A stretch of DNA of 12,852 nucleotides from an uncultured Rikenellaceae bacterium (GTDB lineage Bacteria; Bacteroidota; Bacteroidia; Bacteroidales; Rikenellaceae). Made by a program: the position numbers and the translations under genes. Positions 5,651-12,720 of this stretch are shown one piece after another. The stretch covers positions 1 to 12,852 of the forward strand of contig CAMRVW010000052.1 in NCBI GenBank assembly GCA_947054185.1, in the 5' to 3' direction. Every line of letters begins with the position of its first letter. Position 1 is the first letter of the stretch. Under the pieces are notes generated by a model. That model saw only the letters and a list, made by a program, of their open reading frames with translations. It ran no database searches and was not told the DNA's origin.

Positions 5651-6835
5651 TCAATACATCTTGGCCACGAACAGGTTTCGCCGTCCTAACTCCTCTTTTA
5701 TTGCCACAAGGTCGGCAAGGCAAATGACGCCGGTGACAAATTTATACTCCCTGCTGTAATAGCGCTCCGTTATATCCTTGAACTTGAAGAGCTCTATGTC
5801 GTTGTCGTCCGAATACCTCACGTATAGTTTTATGTCGGTGTCGGCGGTGTATTCCATCTTGCGATAGAGGTTGCGCTTTTTGTATTCGTAACGGTAATCG
5901 TGGCTTCGGGCGGTTATGTCGCTCAATACCGACGAGCCTGTGGGGAAGCCGCCGGCGCCGCGTCCGAACATGAACTGCTTGTCGTAACATTCGCCCTTTA
6001 TCACAACGCCGTTGAACTCGTCTTCAACGCTGTAAATATACTTGTCGGGCGGCACGAAACAGGGCAACACGCACATGGTGATGCTGTGGTCCGATATCTT
6101 CGACACATCGGCCAGCAGCTTTATGCGCGTACCCTTCTCTCGGGCGTAATTGATGTCGGCATCGCTTATCTTCGATATGCCGCAGTTTATCACCTTGTCG
6201 GGGTGTACGTATGTGCCGAAAGCATGTACCGTTATTATTATCAGCTTGAAAAGCGAGTCGAACCCGTCCACGTCGAAGGTGGGGTCGCTCTCGGCAAAGC
6301 CTAAATCCTGAGCCTCGCGCAGAGCCTGAGAGTAACTCTTGTGCTCGTTGAATATCTTCGACAGTATGAAGTTTGACGAACCGTTGAGTATGCCCTTGAC
6401 AGACAAAAGCAGGTCGTTGTCGTAATACTCCTCAAGGTTGCGTATCACGGGTATGCTGCCGCATGCCGAGGCGTCATAGAGCAGGGCGGTGCCGGTTTGG
6501 CGTTGAAGCTCTATCAGCTCTTCCATGTGATAGGCGAGCATCTTCTTGTTGCCCGACACCACCGCCTTGCCCGCCTCGAGAGAGCGACGCACTATGCGGT
6601 ATGACTCGTCGGCATCGTCAATCAGCTCGACAATCAGGTTTATCTCGGGGTCGGCAAATATCTCCTCAGGGTCGAATGTGAACATCTCGGCGGGGAGAGA
6701 CCTCTTTTTGCTCTTGTTCCTGACGCATATCCTGACTATCTGCGCGTGTGCCGACACCGCCTTTTTCAATACCTCGTAAAGCCCCTGGCCAACGGTGCCG
6801 AAGCCGAAAAGTCCTATTTTTATGTTACCTGTCAT
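5651..6835 (-). CDS. hom: Homoserine dehydrogenase
   Basis: Predicted to reduce L-aspartate 4-semialdehyde to L-homoserine with NAD(P)H. 394 residues from the chosen start. The Rossmann nucleotide-binding loop is GLFGFGTVGQGL (8-19) and NKK is at 96-98. The family signature covers about 122-197: ASACGSIP, NGSSNFILSKIF, AQDLGFAESDP and DVDGFDSLFK. The expected catalytic pair is D193/K197. GRGAGGFPTGSSVLSD (291-306) is the late conserved loop. No aspartokinase is fused. The C-terminal ~85 residues are not a clear ACT domain by eye, so feedback by threonine is uncertain. The reading frame extends upstream to 6895, overlapping metX by 14 nt. I prefer ATG 6835 because AAGGA lies four bases before it and the protein then begins just ahead of the Rossmann strand. 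Last gene of the met operon, 46 nt after metX, suggesting an isozyme devoted to methionine. Confidence 0.93.
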   Translation of the reverse strand: MTGNIKIGLFGFGTVGQGLYEVLKKAVSAHAQIVRICVRNKSKKRSLPAEMFTFDPEEIFADPEINLIVELIDDADESYRIVRRSLEAGKAVVSGNKKMLAYHMEELIELQRQTGTALLYDASACGSIPVIRNLEEYYDNDLLLSVKGILNGSSNFILSKIFNEHKSYSQALREAQDLGFAESDPTFDVDGFDSLFKLIIITVHAFGTYVHPDKVINCGISKISDADINYAREKGTRIKLLADVSKISDHSITMCVLPCFVPPDKYIYSVEDEFNGVVIKGECYDKQFMFGRGAGGFPTGSSVLSDITARSHDYRYEYKKRNLYRKMEYTADTDIKLYVRYSDDNDIELFKFKDITERYYSREYKFVTGVICLADLVAIKEELGRRNLFVAKMY

Positions 6836-6881
6836 CTCTTCCTTGTTAATGTTAATGAATAAAGCATCCGCCGGGGCCTTT

Positions 6882-7895
6882 TTAAAGGGCTGCATGTCTG
6901 GATATTATGCGGTCGAGTTTCTCATACTCTATCAGAAAGCCGTCGTGGCCGAACTCCGAGTCTATGACATGCATCGATGCGTTAGGTATGTGTCGGTGCA
7001 GCGTTTCGAGGTCGGCCAGCGGGAAGAGTATGTCTGAGCTTATGGCAACCACCGCCACCGACGCCTTTATGGAGGCCAGCGCCTTTTCGACACCCCCGCG
7101 CATCCGTCCCACGTTGTGCGAGTCAACCGCCTCGCTCAGACGTATGTAAGAGTATGCGTTGAAGCGTGCCGCCAATTTGTCGCCCTGGTAACGCTGATAG
7201 CTTGCGGCCCTGAAATCGCCCGTTTTGTTGGGTTCGTCTATCTCGGCCTGCGTGGTGTTGTATGCGGTGGCGCCGCGATAGCTCAGCAGGGCTATTGAGC
7301 GGGCGCACTTCAGACCCTCGGCGCCGGCAGTGTCGCTCTTCTGTCCGAACGTGCTGTCGCACCTTATGGCCATTCGTTGCGACTCGTTGAGCGCCACAAC
7401 CCACGGCGATGCCGCCGCACAGGTGGCTATGAGCACCGCCTTTTGGGCGAACGATGGGTCGGCTATAAGCCACTCGACAGCCTGAAATCCTCCTATCGAC
7501 GCGCCTATCAGCATCTTCACCCTCTTGATGCCTAAGCGCTCTGCCAGCAGCCTGTGCGCCTTGACTATGTCTCGCACCGTTATCTGCGGAAAAGTGCCGT
7601 AATATTGTGTGCCTGTTGAAGGGTTGACACTCAGCGGCCCTGTCGACCCATACTGCGACCCTATCATGTTGGCGCAGACTATAAAATAACGCTCAGGGTC
7701 GAGAAAACGCCCTTTCTCCACGGTGTGAGGCCACCACCGGGCCACATCGGAGTTGGCCGTAAGGGCGTGACACACCCACACCACATTGTCTTTGTCGGGC
7801 GACAGGGTGCCGTATGTGTGAAAGGCAATGTCCACCCCCGGCAGCACCTTGCCGCACTCCAGCTCGAACCGTTCGCCGTAATGATATATGTTCAT
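6882..7895 (-). CDS. metX: Homoserine O-acetyltransferase MetX
   Basis: Activates L-homoserine by acylation, most likely from acetyl-CoA, for sulfhydrylation by the adjacent MetY. 337 residues of the alpha/beta-hydrolase MetX family. VCHALTANSDV (41-51) forms the oxyanion region. GASIGGFQ (131-138) holds the nucleophile S133. SSDILFP (286-292) supplies D288 and FGHDGFL (315-321) supplies H317, completing the triad. NMIGSQYGSTGP (76-87) is also typical. Acetyl versus succinyl specificity in this family cannot be told from family membership alone; pairing with a MetY-type sulfhydrylase makes acetyl the better guess. The gene starts 7 nt after the metY stop, so translation is probably coupled. 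Confidence 0.93.
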   Translation of the reverse strand: MNIYHYGERFELECGKVLPGVDIAFHTYGTLSPDKDNVVWVCHALTANSDVARWWPHTVEKGRFLDPERYFIVCANMIGSQYGSTGPLSVNPSTGTQYYGTFPQITVRDIVKAHRLLAERLGIKRVKMLIGASIGGFQAVEWLIADPSFAQKAVLIATCAAASPWVVALNESQRMAIRCDSTFGQKSDTAGAEGLKCARSIALLSYRGATAYNTTQAEIDEPNKTGDFRAASYQRYQGDKLAARFNAYSYIRLSEAVDSHNVGRMRGGVEKALASIKASVAVVAISSDILFPLADLETLHRHIPNASMHVIDSEFGHDGFLIEYEKLDRIISRHAAL

Positions 7896-7902
7896 GCTTC
7901 TT

Positions 7903-9192
7903 TTACTTTATTTTCTCGAACGAGGCTTCGAAATCGTCAATAAGGTCGTCGATGTGCTCTATGCCCGCCGATATCCTCAACATCGACGGCGACACCCCGG
8001 CGGCGGCCTGCTCTTGGGGCGACAGTTGGCTGTGTGTCGTCGCCGAGGGCTGTACTATCAGCGTCTTGCAGTCGCCCACGTTGGCCACGTGCGACACCAG
8101 TTTGAGGTTGTCGACAAACGTCACCGTCTGCTCCTTGCTGCCTTTGAGTGCCACCGAGAGTACCGCCCCGAAGCCGTTGTGCATATATTTGACTGCGTTG
8201 GCATGGTTGGGGTCGTCCTCCAGGCCGGGGTAAGAGACGCTCTCCACCAACGGATGGGCGGCGAAGTAACGGGCCAGCGCCAACGCGTTCTGTGACTCGC
8301 GCTCCACACGCAGCGACAGCGTCTCCAGGCCTATTATCATCTCGAACGAGTTGAACGGCGACAGGCAGGCACCCAGATCGCGTAACCCCTCGGTGCGACA
8401 CTTGGTTATGAATGCCGCGCGTCCGAAGGTGTCGGTATATGACAGCCCGTGATAGCTGGGCGAGGGCCCCGTCAGCTGCGGAAATTTGCCGCCTGCCGCC
8501 CAGTCGAAGCTGCCGCCGTCGACTATCACGCCGCCCATGGCCGTGCCGTGGCCGCCTATCCATTTGGTCGCCGCCGCCGTCAATATGTCGGCACCCCACC
8601 TTAGCGGAGCGCACAGATAGCCGCAACATCCGAACGTGTTGTCGACCACCAGAGGTATGCCATGACCATGTGCCACTGCCGCCACGGCCTCTATGTCGGG
8701 TATCGAGAAGCCCGGGTTGCCTATGGTCTCGACATAGAGGGCGCGTGTGTTGTCGTCAATGAGCTTTTCGAGGCTGCCGGCCTTGTCGTTGTCGGCAAAA
8801 CGCACCTCTATGCCCCAGTCGGCAAACGTGTGCTTGAACTGGTTGAAGGTGCCGCCGTAAACGAACGGCGAGCATACGATGTTCTGCCCCTTCTTTACAA
8901 TGGTGGTGAGGGCCGTGAGCTGTGCCGCCTGTCCCGATGATGTGGCCACTGCCCCTATGCCGCCTTCGAGAGCCGCCACGCGCGCCTCAAAGGTGTCGGT
9001 GGTGGGGTTTGACAGACGCGTGTATATGTTGCCCGGCACTTTAAGCTCGAAAAGATCGGCGCCGTGCTGCGAGCTGTCGAACTGATAGCACACGGTCTGG
9101 TATATGGGCACCGCACGTGAGTTGGTGGCGCTGTCGGGCGCTTGTCCTGCGTGTACCTGAAGGGTTTCGAAGCGGAAATTATTCTTTGACAT
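7903..9192 (-). CDS. metY: O-acetylhomoserine sulfhydrylase MetY
   Basis: A PLP enzyme of the Cys/Met metabolism family that joins O-acetyl-L-homoserine and sulfide to give L-homocysteine and acetate (direct sulfhydrylation). 429 residues, the usual length for MetY and longer than cystathionine synthases. Landmarks: FETLQVHAGQ (8-17), NIYTRLSNPT (55-64), TSSGQAA (84-90), the cofactor-ring aspartate in VVDNTFG (182-188, D184), and ATKWIGGHG (208-216) with the PLP-binding K210. SATTHSQL and MLRISAGIEHIDDL near the C-terminus are family signatures that bind the substrate carboxylate. First gene of the metY-metX-hom operon. A candidate promoter lies about 220 nt upstream, leaving a long structured leader. 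Cystathionine gamma-lyase/synthase is the main alternative, but length and the metX partner favour MetY. Confidence 0.95.
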   Translation of the reverse strand: MSKNNFRFETLQVHAGQAPDSATNSRAVPIYQTVCYQFDSSQHGADLFELKVPGNIYTRLSNPTTDTFEARVAALEGGIGAVATSSGQAAQLTALTTIVKKGQNIVCSPFVYGGTFNQFKHTFADWGIEVRFADNDKAGSLEKLIDDNTRALYVETIGNPGFSIPDIEAVAAVAHGHGIPLVVDNTFGCCGYLCAPLRWGADILTAAATKWIGGHGTAMGGVIVDGGSFDWAAGGKFPQLTGPSPSYHGLSYTDTFGRAAFITKCRTEGLRDLGACLSPFNSFEMIIGLETLSLRVERESQNALALARYFAAHPLVESVSYPGLEDDPNHANAVKYMHNGFGAVLSVALKGSKEQTVTFVDNLKLVSHVANVGDCKTLIVQPSATTHSQLSPQEQAAAGVSPSMLRISAGIEHIDDLIDDFEASFEKIK

Positions 9193-9405
9193 CTCTGTGA
9201 TTTTTAGTTTGATGTGAACACACCTCTGCCTGTGATGAAAAACAGTCGTCCGTCTTTTGCGGCGGCAGATGCGTGTATGTTTTTTGATTTACGGACGTGG
9301 GTAAGTGATAACGCCCCGCGTGGAGGCGCAGATATTTAAACAGTGCCTATCGGCACATTCGCATTATGTGTGACGCGAAAATATACATCCGTTGTTTACG
9401 GTATT
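9193..9405 (-). promoter_or_regulatory. Long structured 5' leader of the met operon
   Basis: From the predicted start site to the metY ATG there are about 210 nt without an ORF. In transcript order: CCGU/ACGG (9389-9401), UUCGC/GCGAA (9358-9379), GUGCC/GGCAC with a four-base loop (9343-9356), a GC-rich hairpin near 9312-9329, then two interleaved helices. Helix a pairs 9291-9297 with 9247-9253 (CGUCCGU/ACGGACG, 7 bp) and is followed four bases later by UUUUU. Helix b pairs 9264-9275 with 9219-9230 (10 Watson-Crick, one G-U, one mismatch). The a-b-a'-b' order makes them a pseudoknot or mutually exclusive. I could not match SAM-I or SAM-II consensus motifs, so no named riboswitch is claimed. 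Confidence 0.5.
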
Positions 9406-9411
9406 TGATGG

Positions 9412-9443
9412 CAAATGTATTAAATGATTCCGTTATTTGCAAG
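9412..9443 (-). promoter_or_regulatory. Promoter of the metY-metX-hom operon
   Basis: On the minus strand: CTTG (9440-9443) as a 3-of-4 match to the -33 TTTG, a 20-nt spacer, then TACATTTG (9412-9419), a full match to the Bacteroidetes -7 TAnnTTTG. Initiation is expected near 9405. Confidence 0.6.
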
Positions 9444-9533
9444 AAAAATGTTAAATTGCTGATTCGATAATGCGGTTTTGGAATACTAATGCGTTTAGTC
9501 ACATGCAGTTATATGCGTAATTGTATTTAAGGA

Positions 9534-10385
9534 ATGAAAACAGGCAGGGACATTATGATGATATACCCGCGCAAGTCGTTGAAAAATAACGGTTTTGAGT
9601 GGCTCAAAGAGGAGGGGCGCAAAGCGGGTCTTGATGTGTCGATAGAGCTTGACGACACCGTGTGCCTCGATATATCGGGCGGTGTGTCGCTGACCGTATC
9701 GGGGGTGTGTCGCCCTCTGCCCGACATTGTTGTGATGCGGTGTTACGATGCCCCTCTCTCGGCGGCTTTCGAGAGCCTGGGTGTGCGGGTTGTCAATACC
9801 ACCGCCTCCATGACGCTCGCATATAACAAAGGGTTGACCCATGTGGCGCTCGCCTCGGCAGACATACCCATGCCCGACACGTTGTGGTCTGTGGCGCCAG
9901 ATTACGATGCCGCCCGCAACAGGTTCGGTGCCCGCTTTGTGGTCAAATCGCCCGTGGGATCAAAGGGCGAGAAGGTGTGGCTGGTATCGTCTCGCCGCGA
10001 TTACGATGCGGTGACGCCTCTGTGCGAGGGTGGGGTGGTGGCGCAACGCTATGTCGAAGAGTCGCATGGCAGCGATATGCGCCTGTGGGTGATAGGGGGC
10101 AGGGTGGTGGCCTCCGTACGCCGCATGGGAGGCGGTGACTTCCGTTCCAATTACTCCTTGGGCGGACGCATCGAGCCTTGCACCCCCACTGACAGACATG
10201 TCGCATTGGCCGAGGATGCCGCCGCCACGCTGGGGCTCGAATTCGCCGGGGTCGATATCATGGAGTCGCATGCCGGCCCCCTCGTATGCGAGGTTAACGG
10301 CAATGCCGGGTTCCGCTCGGTGTCGGCGTTGGGTACGGCCAATATCCCGGCTTGCCTGTTTGACTATCTGGCACGGGTGCGTTGA
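9534..10385 (+). CDS. RimK-like ATP-grasp ligase, unknown substrate
   Basis: 283 residues of the ATP-grasp fold, closest in pattern to the RimK/LysX/MptN group that forms amide bonds between an amino acid (often glutamate) and a carboxylate via an acylphosphate. Visible pieces: ARFVVKSPVGSKGEKVWLV (133-151) with ATP-binding K138; the adenine hinge AQRYVEE (170-176); GSDMRLWVIGGRVVASVRR (179-197); DFRSNYSLGG (202-211); and the Mg-binding end AGVDIMES (238-245) and CEVNGNAGF (252-260), with D241, E253 and N255. The EVN-NAGF ending is typical of RimK-like enzymes. Divergent from metY and alone in its unit, so context does not name the substrate. AAGGA abuts the ATG at 9534. ATGs at 9555 and 9558 (AGGGA four bases before 9555, then MIYP strand 1) are credible alternative starts. 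I found no clear promoter or downstream terminator. Confidence 0.85.
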   Translation: MKTGRDIMMIYPRKSLKNNGFEWLKEEGRKAGLDVSIELDDTVCLDISGGVSLTVSGVCRPLPDIVVMRCYDAPLSAAFESLGVRVVNTTASMTLAYNKGLTHVALASADIPMPDTLWSVAPDYDAARNRFGARFVVKSPVGSKGEKVWLVSSRRDYDAVTPLCEGGVVAQRYVEESHGSDMRLWVIGGRVVASVRRMGGGDFRSNYSLGGRIEPCTPTDRHVALAEDAAATLGLEFAGVDIMESHAGPLVCEVNGNAGFRSVSALGTANIPACLFDYLARVR

Positions 10386-10596
10386 GAGACAGGTCTGTTT
10401 CAGGGCTTGTTTTTGTGGAAGAGAGCACAGGCATGTTGTTCTTATTCATATTTTTTGGATTCAGTGGTAATTTTTTAACTTTTCAAAAAACACCTGCATT
10501 GCCGCCGGAGAGGTTATCGGCACATCGCCGGTGCCTGCTGGCCGGACGCCGCTCAACCCTAAAAACAGAATCAATAGCTTCATTTGGTAAGGAATC

Positions 10597-11418
10597 ATGA
10601 ACCGAATCATTTTAATCTCAGTGTTAAGTATTTTAACATTCAATGTTATGGCACAGGAAAAGATAGTGCAGACTGCCGGGCGCACACAGCTCGGCGAGTT
10701 CGCTCCCAAGTTCGCGGAGCTCAACGATGATGTCCTCTTCGGCGAGATATGGAGCCGCACGGACAAGCTCGGTCTTCGTGACCGCAGCTTGGTAACGATC
10801 ACCTCGCTTATCAGTCAGGGCATCACCGACAGCTCGCTGGGCTTCCATCTTCAGGAGGCAAAGAAAAACGGCATTACCCGCACCGAGATATCTGAAATCA
10901 TCACGCATATCGGTTTTTATGCGGGTTGGCCGAAGGCTTGGGCGGCATTTCGTCTGGCCAAAGAGGTCTGGGCGGAAGACACGACCGGCGAGGATGCCAA
11001 GGCTGTCTTCCAACGCGAAATGATCTTCCCCATCGGCGAACCCAATACGGCGTATGCCAAATATTTCACAGGCAACAGTTACCTCGCACCGGTTTCGCGT
11101 GAGCAGGTCAATATCTCCAATGTGACTTTCGAGCCTCGCTGCCGCAACAACTGGCACATCCATAAAGCCACGAAAGGCGGAGGTCAGATGCTTATCGGTG
11201 TGGCCGGACGGGGTTGGTATCAGGAAGCGGGTCAACCGGCAGTAGAGATTCTGCCCGGAACGGTCATCCACATTCCCGCCGGCGTCAAACACTGGCACGG
11301 CGCGGCGGCCGACAGTTGGTTCGCCCACCTCGCTTTCGAGATTACGGGCGAGAACGGTTCCACCGAGTGGCTCGAACCGGTCAGCGATGCGCACTACGAT
11401 CGCCTGCCGACACGCTAA
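10597..11418 (+). CDS. Exported carboxymuconolactone decarboxylase-cupin fusion
   Basis: 273 residues with a signal peptide (NR, hydrophobic IILISVLSILTFNV, probable cleavage after VMA at 19). Domain 1 (about 36-125) is CMD-like: LRDRSLVTITSLISQG, LGFHLQEAKKNGITRTEISE and YAGWPKAWAAF. It lacks the CxxC of AhpD-type peroxidases. Domain 2 (about 165-255) is a small cupin: NNWHIHK (H187, H189), GGGQMLIGVAGRG (Q197 where glutamate is common) and IPAGVKHWHGA (H232), enough for a mononuclear metal site. The fusion therefore predicts a periplasmic metal enzyme on a small cyclic or oxidised substrate that I cannot identify. TAAGGA precedes the ATG. It is the first gene of a two-gene operon with a hydrolase 26 nt downstream. 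Isoleucine codons are 3 ATA of 23, unlike genes to the left (5 of 10 and 10 of 18). Confidence 0.88.
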   Translation: MNRIILISVLSILTFNVMAQEKIVQTAGRTQLGEFAPKFAELNDDVLFGEIWSRTDKLGLRDRSLVTITSLISQGITDSSLGFHLQEAKKNGITRTEISEIITHIGFYAGWPKAWAAFRLAKEVWAEDTTGEDAKAVFQREMIFPIGEPNTAYAKYFTGNSYLAPVSREQVNISNVTFEPRCRNNWHIHKATKGGGQMLIGVAGRGWYQEAGQPAVEILPGTVIHIPAGVKHWHGAAADSWFAHLAFEITGENGSTEWLEPVSDAHYDRLPTR

Positions 11419-11444
11419 CCCTAAAAGACGATACCGAAAAGACC

Positions 11445-12512
11445 ATGAAAACGAATCCTATGAAATACGCAGCCGTCGCACTCCTGTTCGGTATAGGAGT
11501 GTCGGTCACCGGCTGCACGCACGGTACGACGAAAAAAACAAACGATCACATGGAGACACTGAACCTTACCCGGGAATGGGACAAGACCTTCCCGCAGAGC
11601 GACAAGGTACGTCATCGTAAAGTAACCTTCCGCAACCGCTACGGCATCACCCTGGCCGCCGACCTCTACGAACCGCGGGAGTACCGGGGCAAGCTCGCAG
11701 CCATAGCCGTAAGCGGGCCCTTCGGAGCGGTCAAGGAGCAGGCATCGGGCCTTTACGCGCAGACGCTGGCCGAGCGCGGATTCCTCACCCTCGCCTTCGA
11801 TCCCTCCTACACGGGCGAGAGCGGCGGAGAACCCCGCAACGTGGCGTCGCCCGACATCAACACCGAGGACTTCTGCGCGGCGGTGGACTTCCTCTCCTCC
11901 CTGCCGGAAGCGGACGCAGAGCGCATCGGCATCCTCGGCATTTGCGGATGGGGCGGATTCGCCATCAACGCTGCCGCCATGGATACGCGGATCAGGGCCA
12001 CGGTAGCCTCCACGATGTACGACATCAGCCGATGCACGGCCAACGGTTACTTCGACGCGATGACCCCCGACGAACGCTACCGGCTGCGTTGCGAGCTGAA
12101 TGCGCAGCGTACCGAAGATTATCGCAACGGCACCCGTGCCCTTGCCGGCGGAGTCGTGGACCCGCTGCCCGACGATGCCCCGCAGTTCGTGAAGGACTAT
12201 CATGCGTATTACAAAACATCGCGCGGATACCACGAACGGTCGCTCAACTCCAACGACGGCTGGAACCGAACCTCCGCACTCGCTTTCCTCAATGCGCCCA
12301 TCCTCGCTTACAGCGACGAAATCCGCAGCGCGGTGCTGCTCGTGCACGGCGAGAACGCCCATTCGCGCTATTTCAGCGAGGATGCCTTCAAACGCCTGAA
12401 GGGAGAGAACAAGGAGCTGTCGATCGTGCCGGGAGCCAACCACACCGATCTCTACGACCGTAAGATTCCGTTCGACAAGCTGGAGGCGTTCTTCAGGTCG
12501 AACCTCGAATAA
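11445..12512 (+). CDS. Lipoprotein alpha/beta hydrolase, dienelactone-hydrolase-like with Cys nucleophile
   Basis: 355 residues. The signal sequence ends in lipobox VTGC (21-24), so C24 is predicted to be lipidated and the enzyme anchored in the envelope. It has an alpha/beta-hydrolase fold: VSGPFGAVKEQ (89-99) near the oxyanion hole, LAFDPSYTGESGG (116-128), nucleophile elbow ILGICGWGGFAINAA (163-177) with C167 in place of serine, candidate acid E303 in HGENAHS (301-307), and the catalytic H333 in PGANHTD (329-335). A Cys nucleophile recalls dienelactone hydrolase, but an insertion (about 195-285) and the longer chain set it apart; substrate unknown. The frame is open upstream into the cupin gene, but ATG 11445 gives a full lipoprotein signal. 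ATG 11460 also works. It starts 26 nt after the CMD-cupin stop. Ile codons (2 ATA, 10 ATC, 2 ATT) match that gene and not the leftward genes. Confidence 0.88.
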   Translation: MKTNPMKYAAVALLFGIGVSVTGCTHGTTKKTNDHMETLNLTREWDKTFPQSDKVRHRKVTFRNRYGITLAADLYEPREYRGKLAAIAVSGPFGAVKEQASGLYAQTLAERGFLTLAFDPSYTGESGGEPRNVASPDINTEDFCAAVDFLSSLPEADAERIGILGICGWGGFAINAAAMDTRIRATVASTMYDISRCTANGYFDAMTPDERYRLRCELNAQRTEDYRNGTRALAGGVVDPLPDDAPQFVKDYHAYYKTSRGYHERSLNSNDGWNRTSALAFLNAPILAYSDEIRSAVLLVHGENAHSRYFSEDAFKRLKGENKELSIVPGANHTDLYDRKIPFDKLEAFFRSNLE

Positions 12513-12720
12513 GCGGAAGAATGTATCCGGACAAGGTGATACCGCTTATGAAGGATACAAAATGACGGAAAAGGTGCGTGAACCACCTCATCGGCGACCG
12601 TTCCCGCTCCGAAGCGTGTACCCGCAATACACAAAACAGCCTACGTGATAATAAAAAGCGATTGCACTGCCTCACGAATCTTCCCCTCTTCACCGAGGGG
12701 AAGCGGTTGTTGCCGCTTCC
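12509..12720. other. Cluster of inverted repeats after the hydrolase gene
   Basis: Perfect arm pairs: ATAAGCGG/CCGCTTAT (12509-12516 with 12542-12549) interleaved with TGTATCC/GGATACA (12522-12528 with 12553-12559); CGCT/AGCG (12605-12608 with 12613-12616); GTGTA/TACAC (12616-12620 with 12628-12632); CTTCCCCTC/GAGGGGAAG (12680-12688 with 12695-12703); and GGAAGCGG/CCGCTTCC (12699-12706 with 12713-12720). The last two share bases and exclude each other. None is followed by a good T-run on the plus strand. Possible roles are a structured RNA, a transfer origin or a regulatory leader. The rest of 12513-12852 has no ORF I support. Confidence 0.5.

Noticed and set aside
6836..6895. Longer N-terminus of homoserine dehydrogenase overlapping metX by 14 nt
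   Set aside because: The extra 20 residues precede the conserved Rossmann strand and look unrelated to the family; AAGGA sits correctly before the ATG at 6835.
9193..9405. SAM-I riboswitch upstream of metY
   Set aside because: The conserved SAM-I core (GAGGUGGAGGGA and GAAACC-type segments) is not present; only generic structure is seen, so no named class is assigned.
10461..10598. Minus-strand reading frame ending FFEKLKNYH, with a short hydrophobic stretch (MKLLILFLGLSGV)
   Set aside because: It covers the ribosome binding site and start of the CMD-cupin gene on the other strand, has no family resemblance I know, and could be chance.
11214..11444. Upstream extension of the hydrolase frame into the cupin gene
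   Set aside because: Overlap with a well-supported gene and an Arg/Ser-rich translation typical of an out-of-frame shadow; ATG 11445 gives a proper lipoprotein signal.
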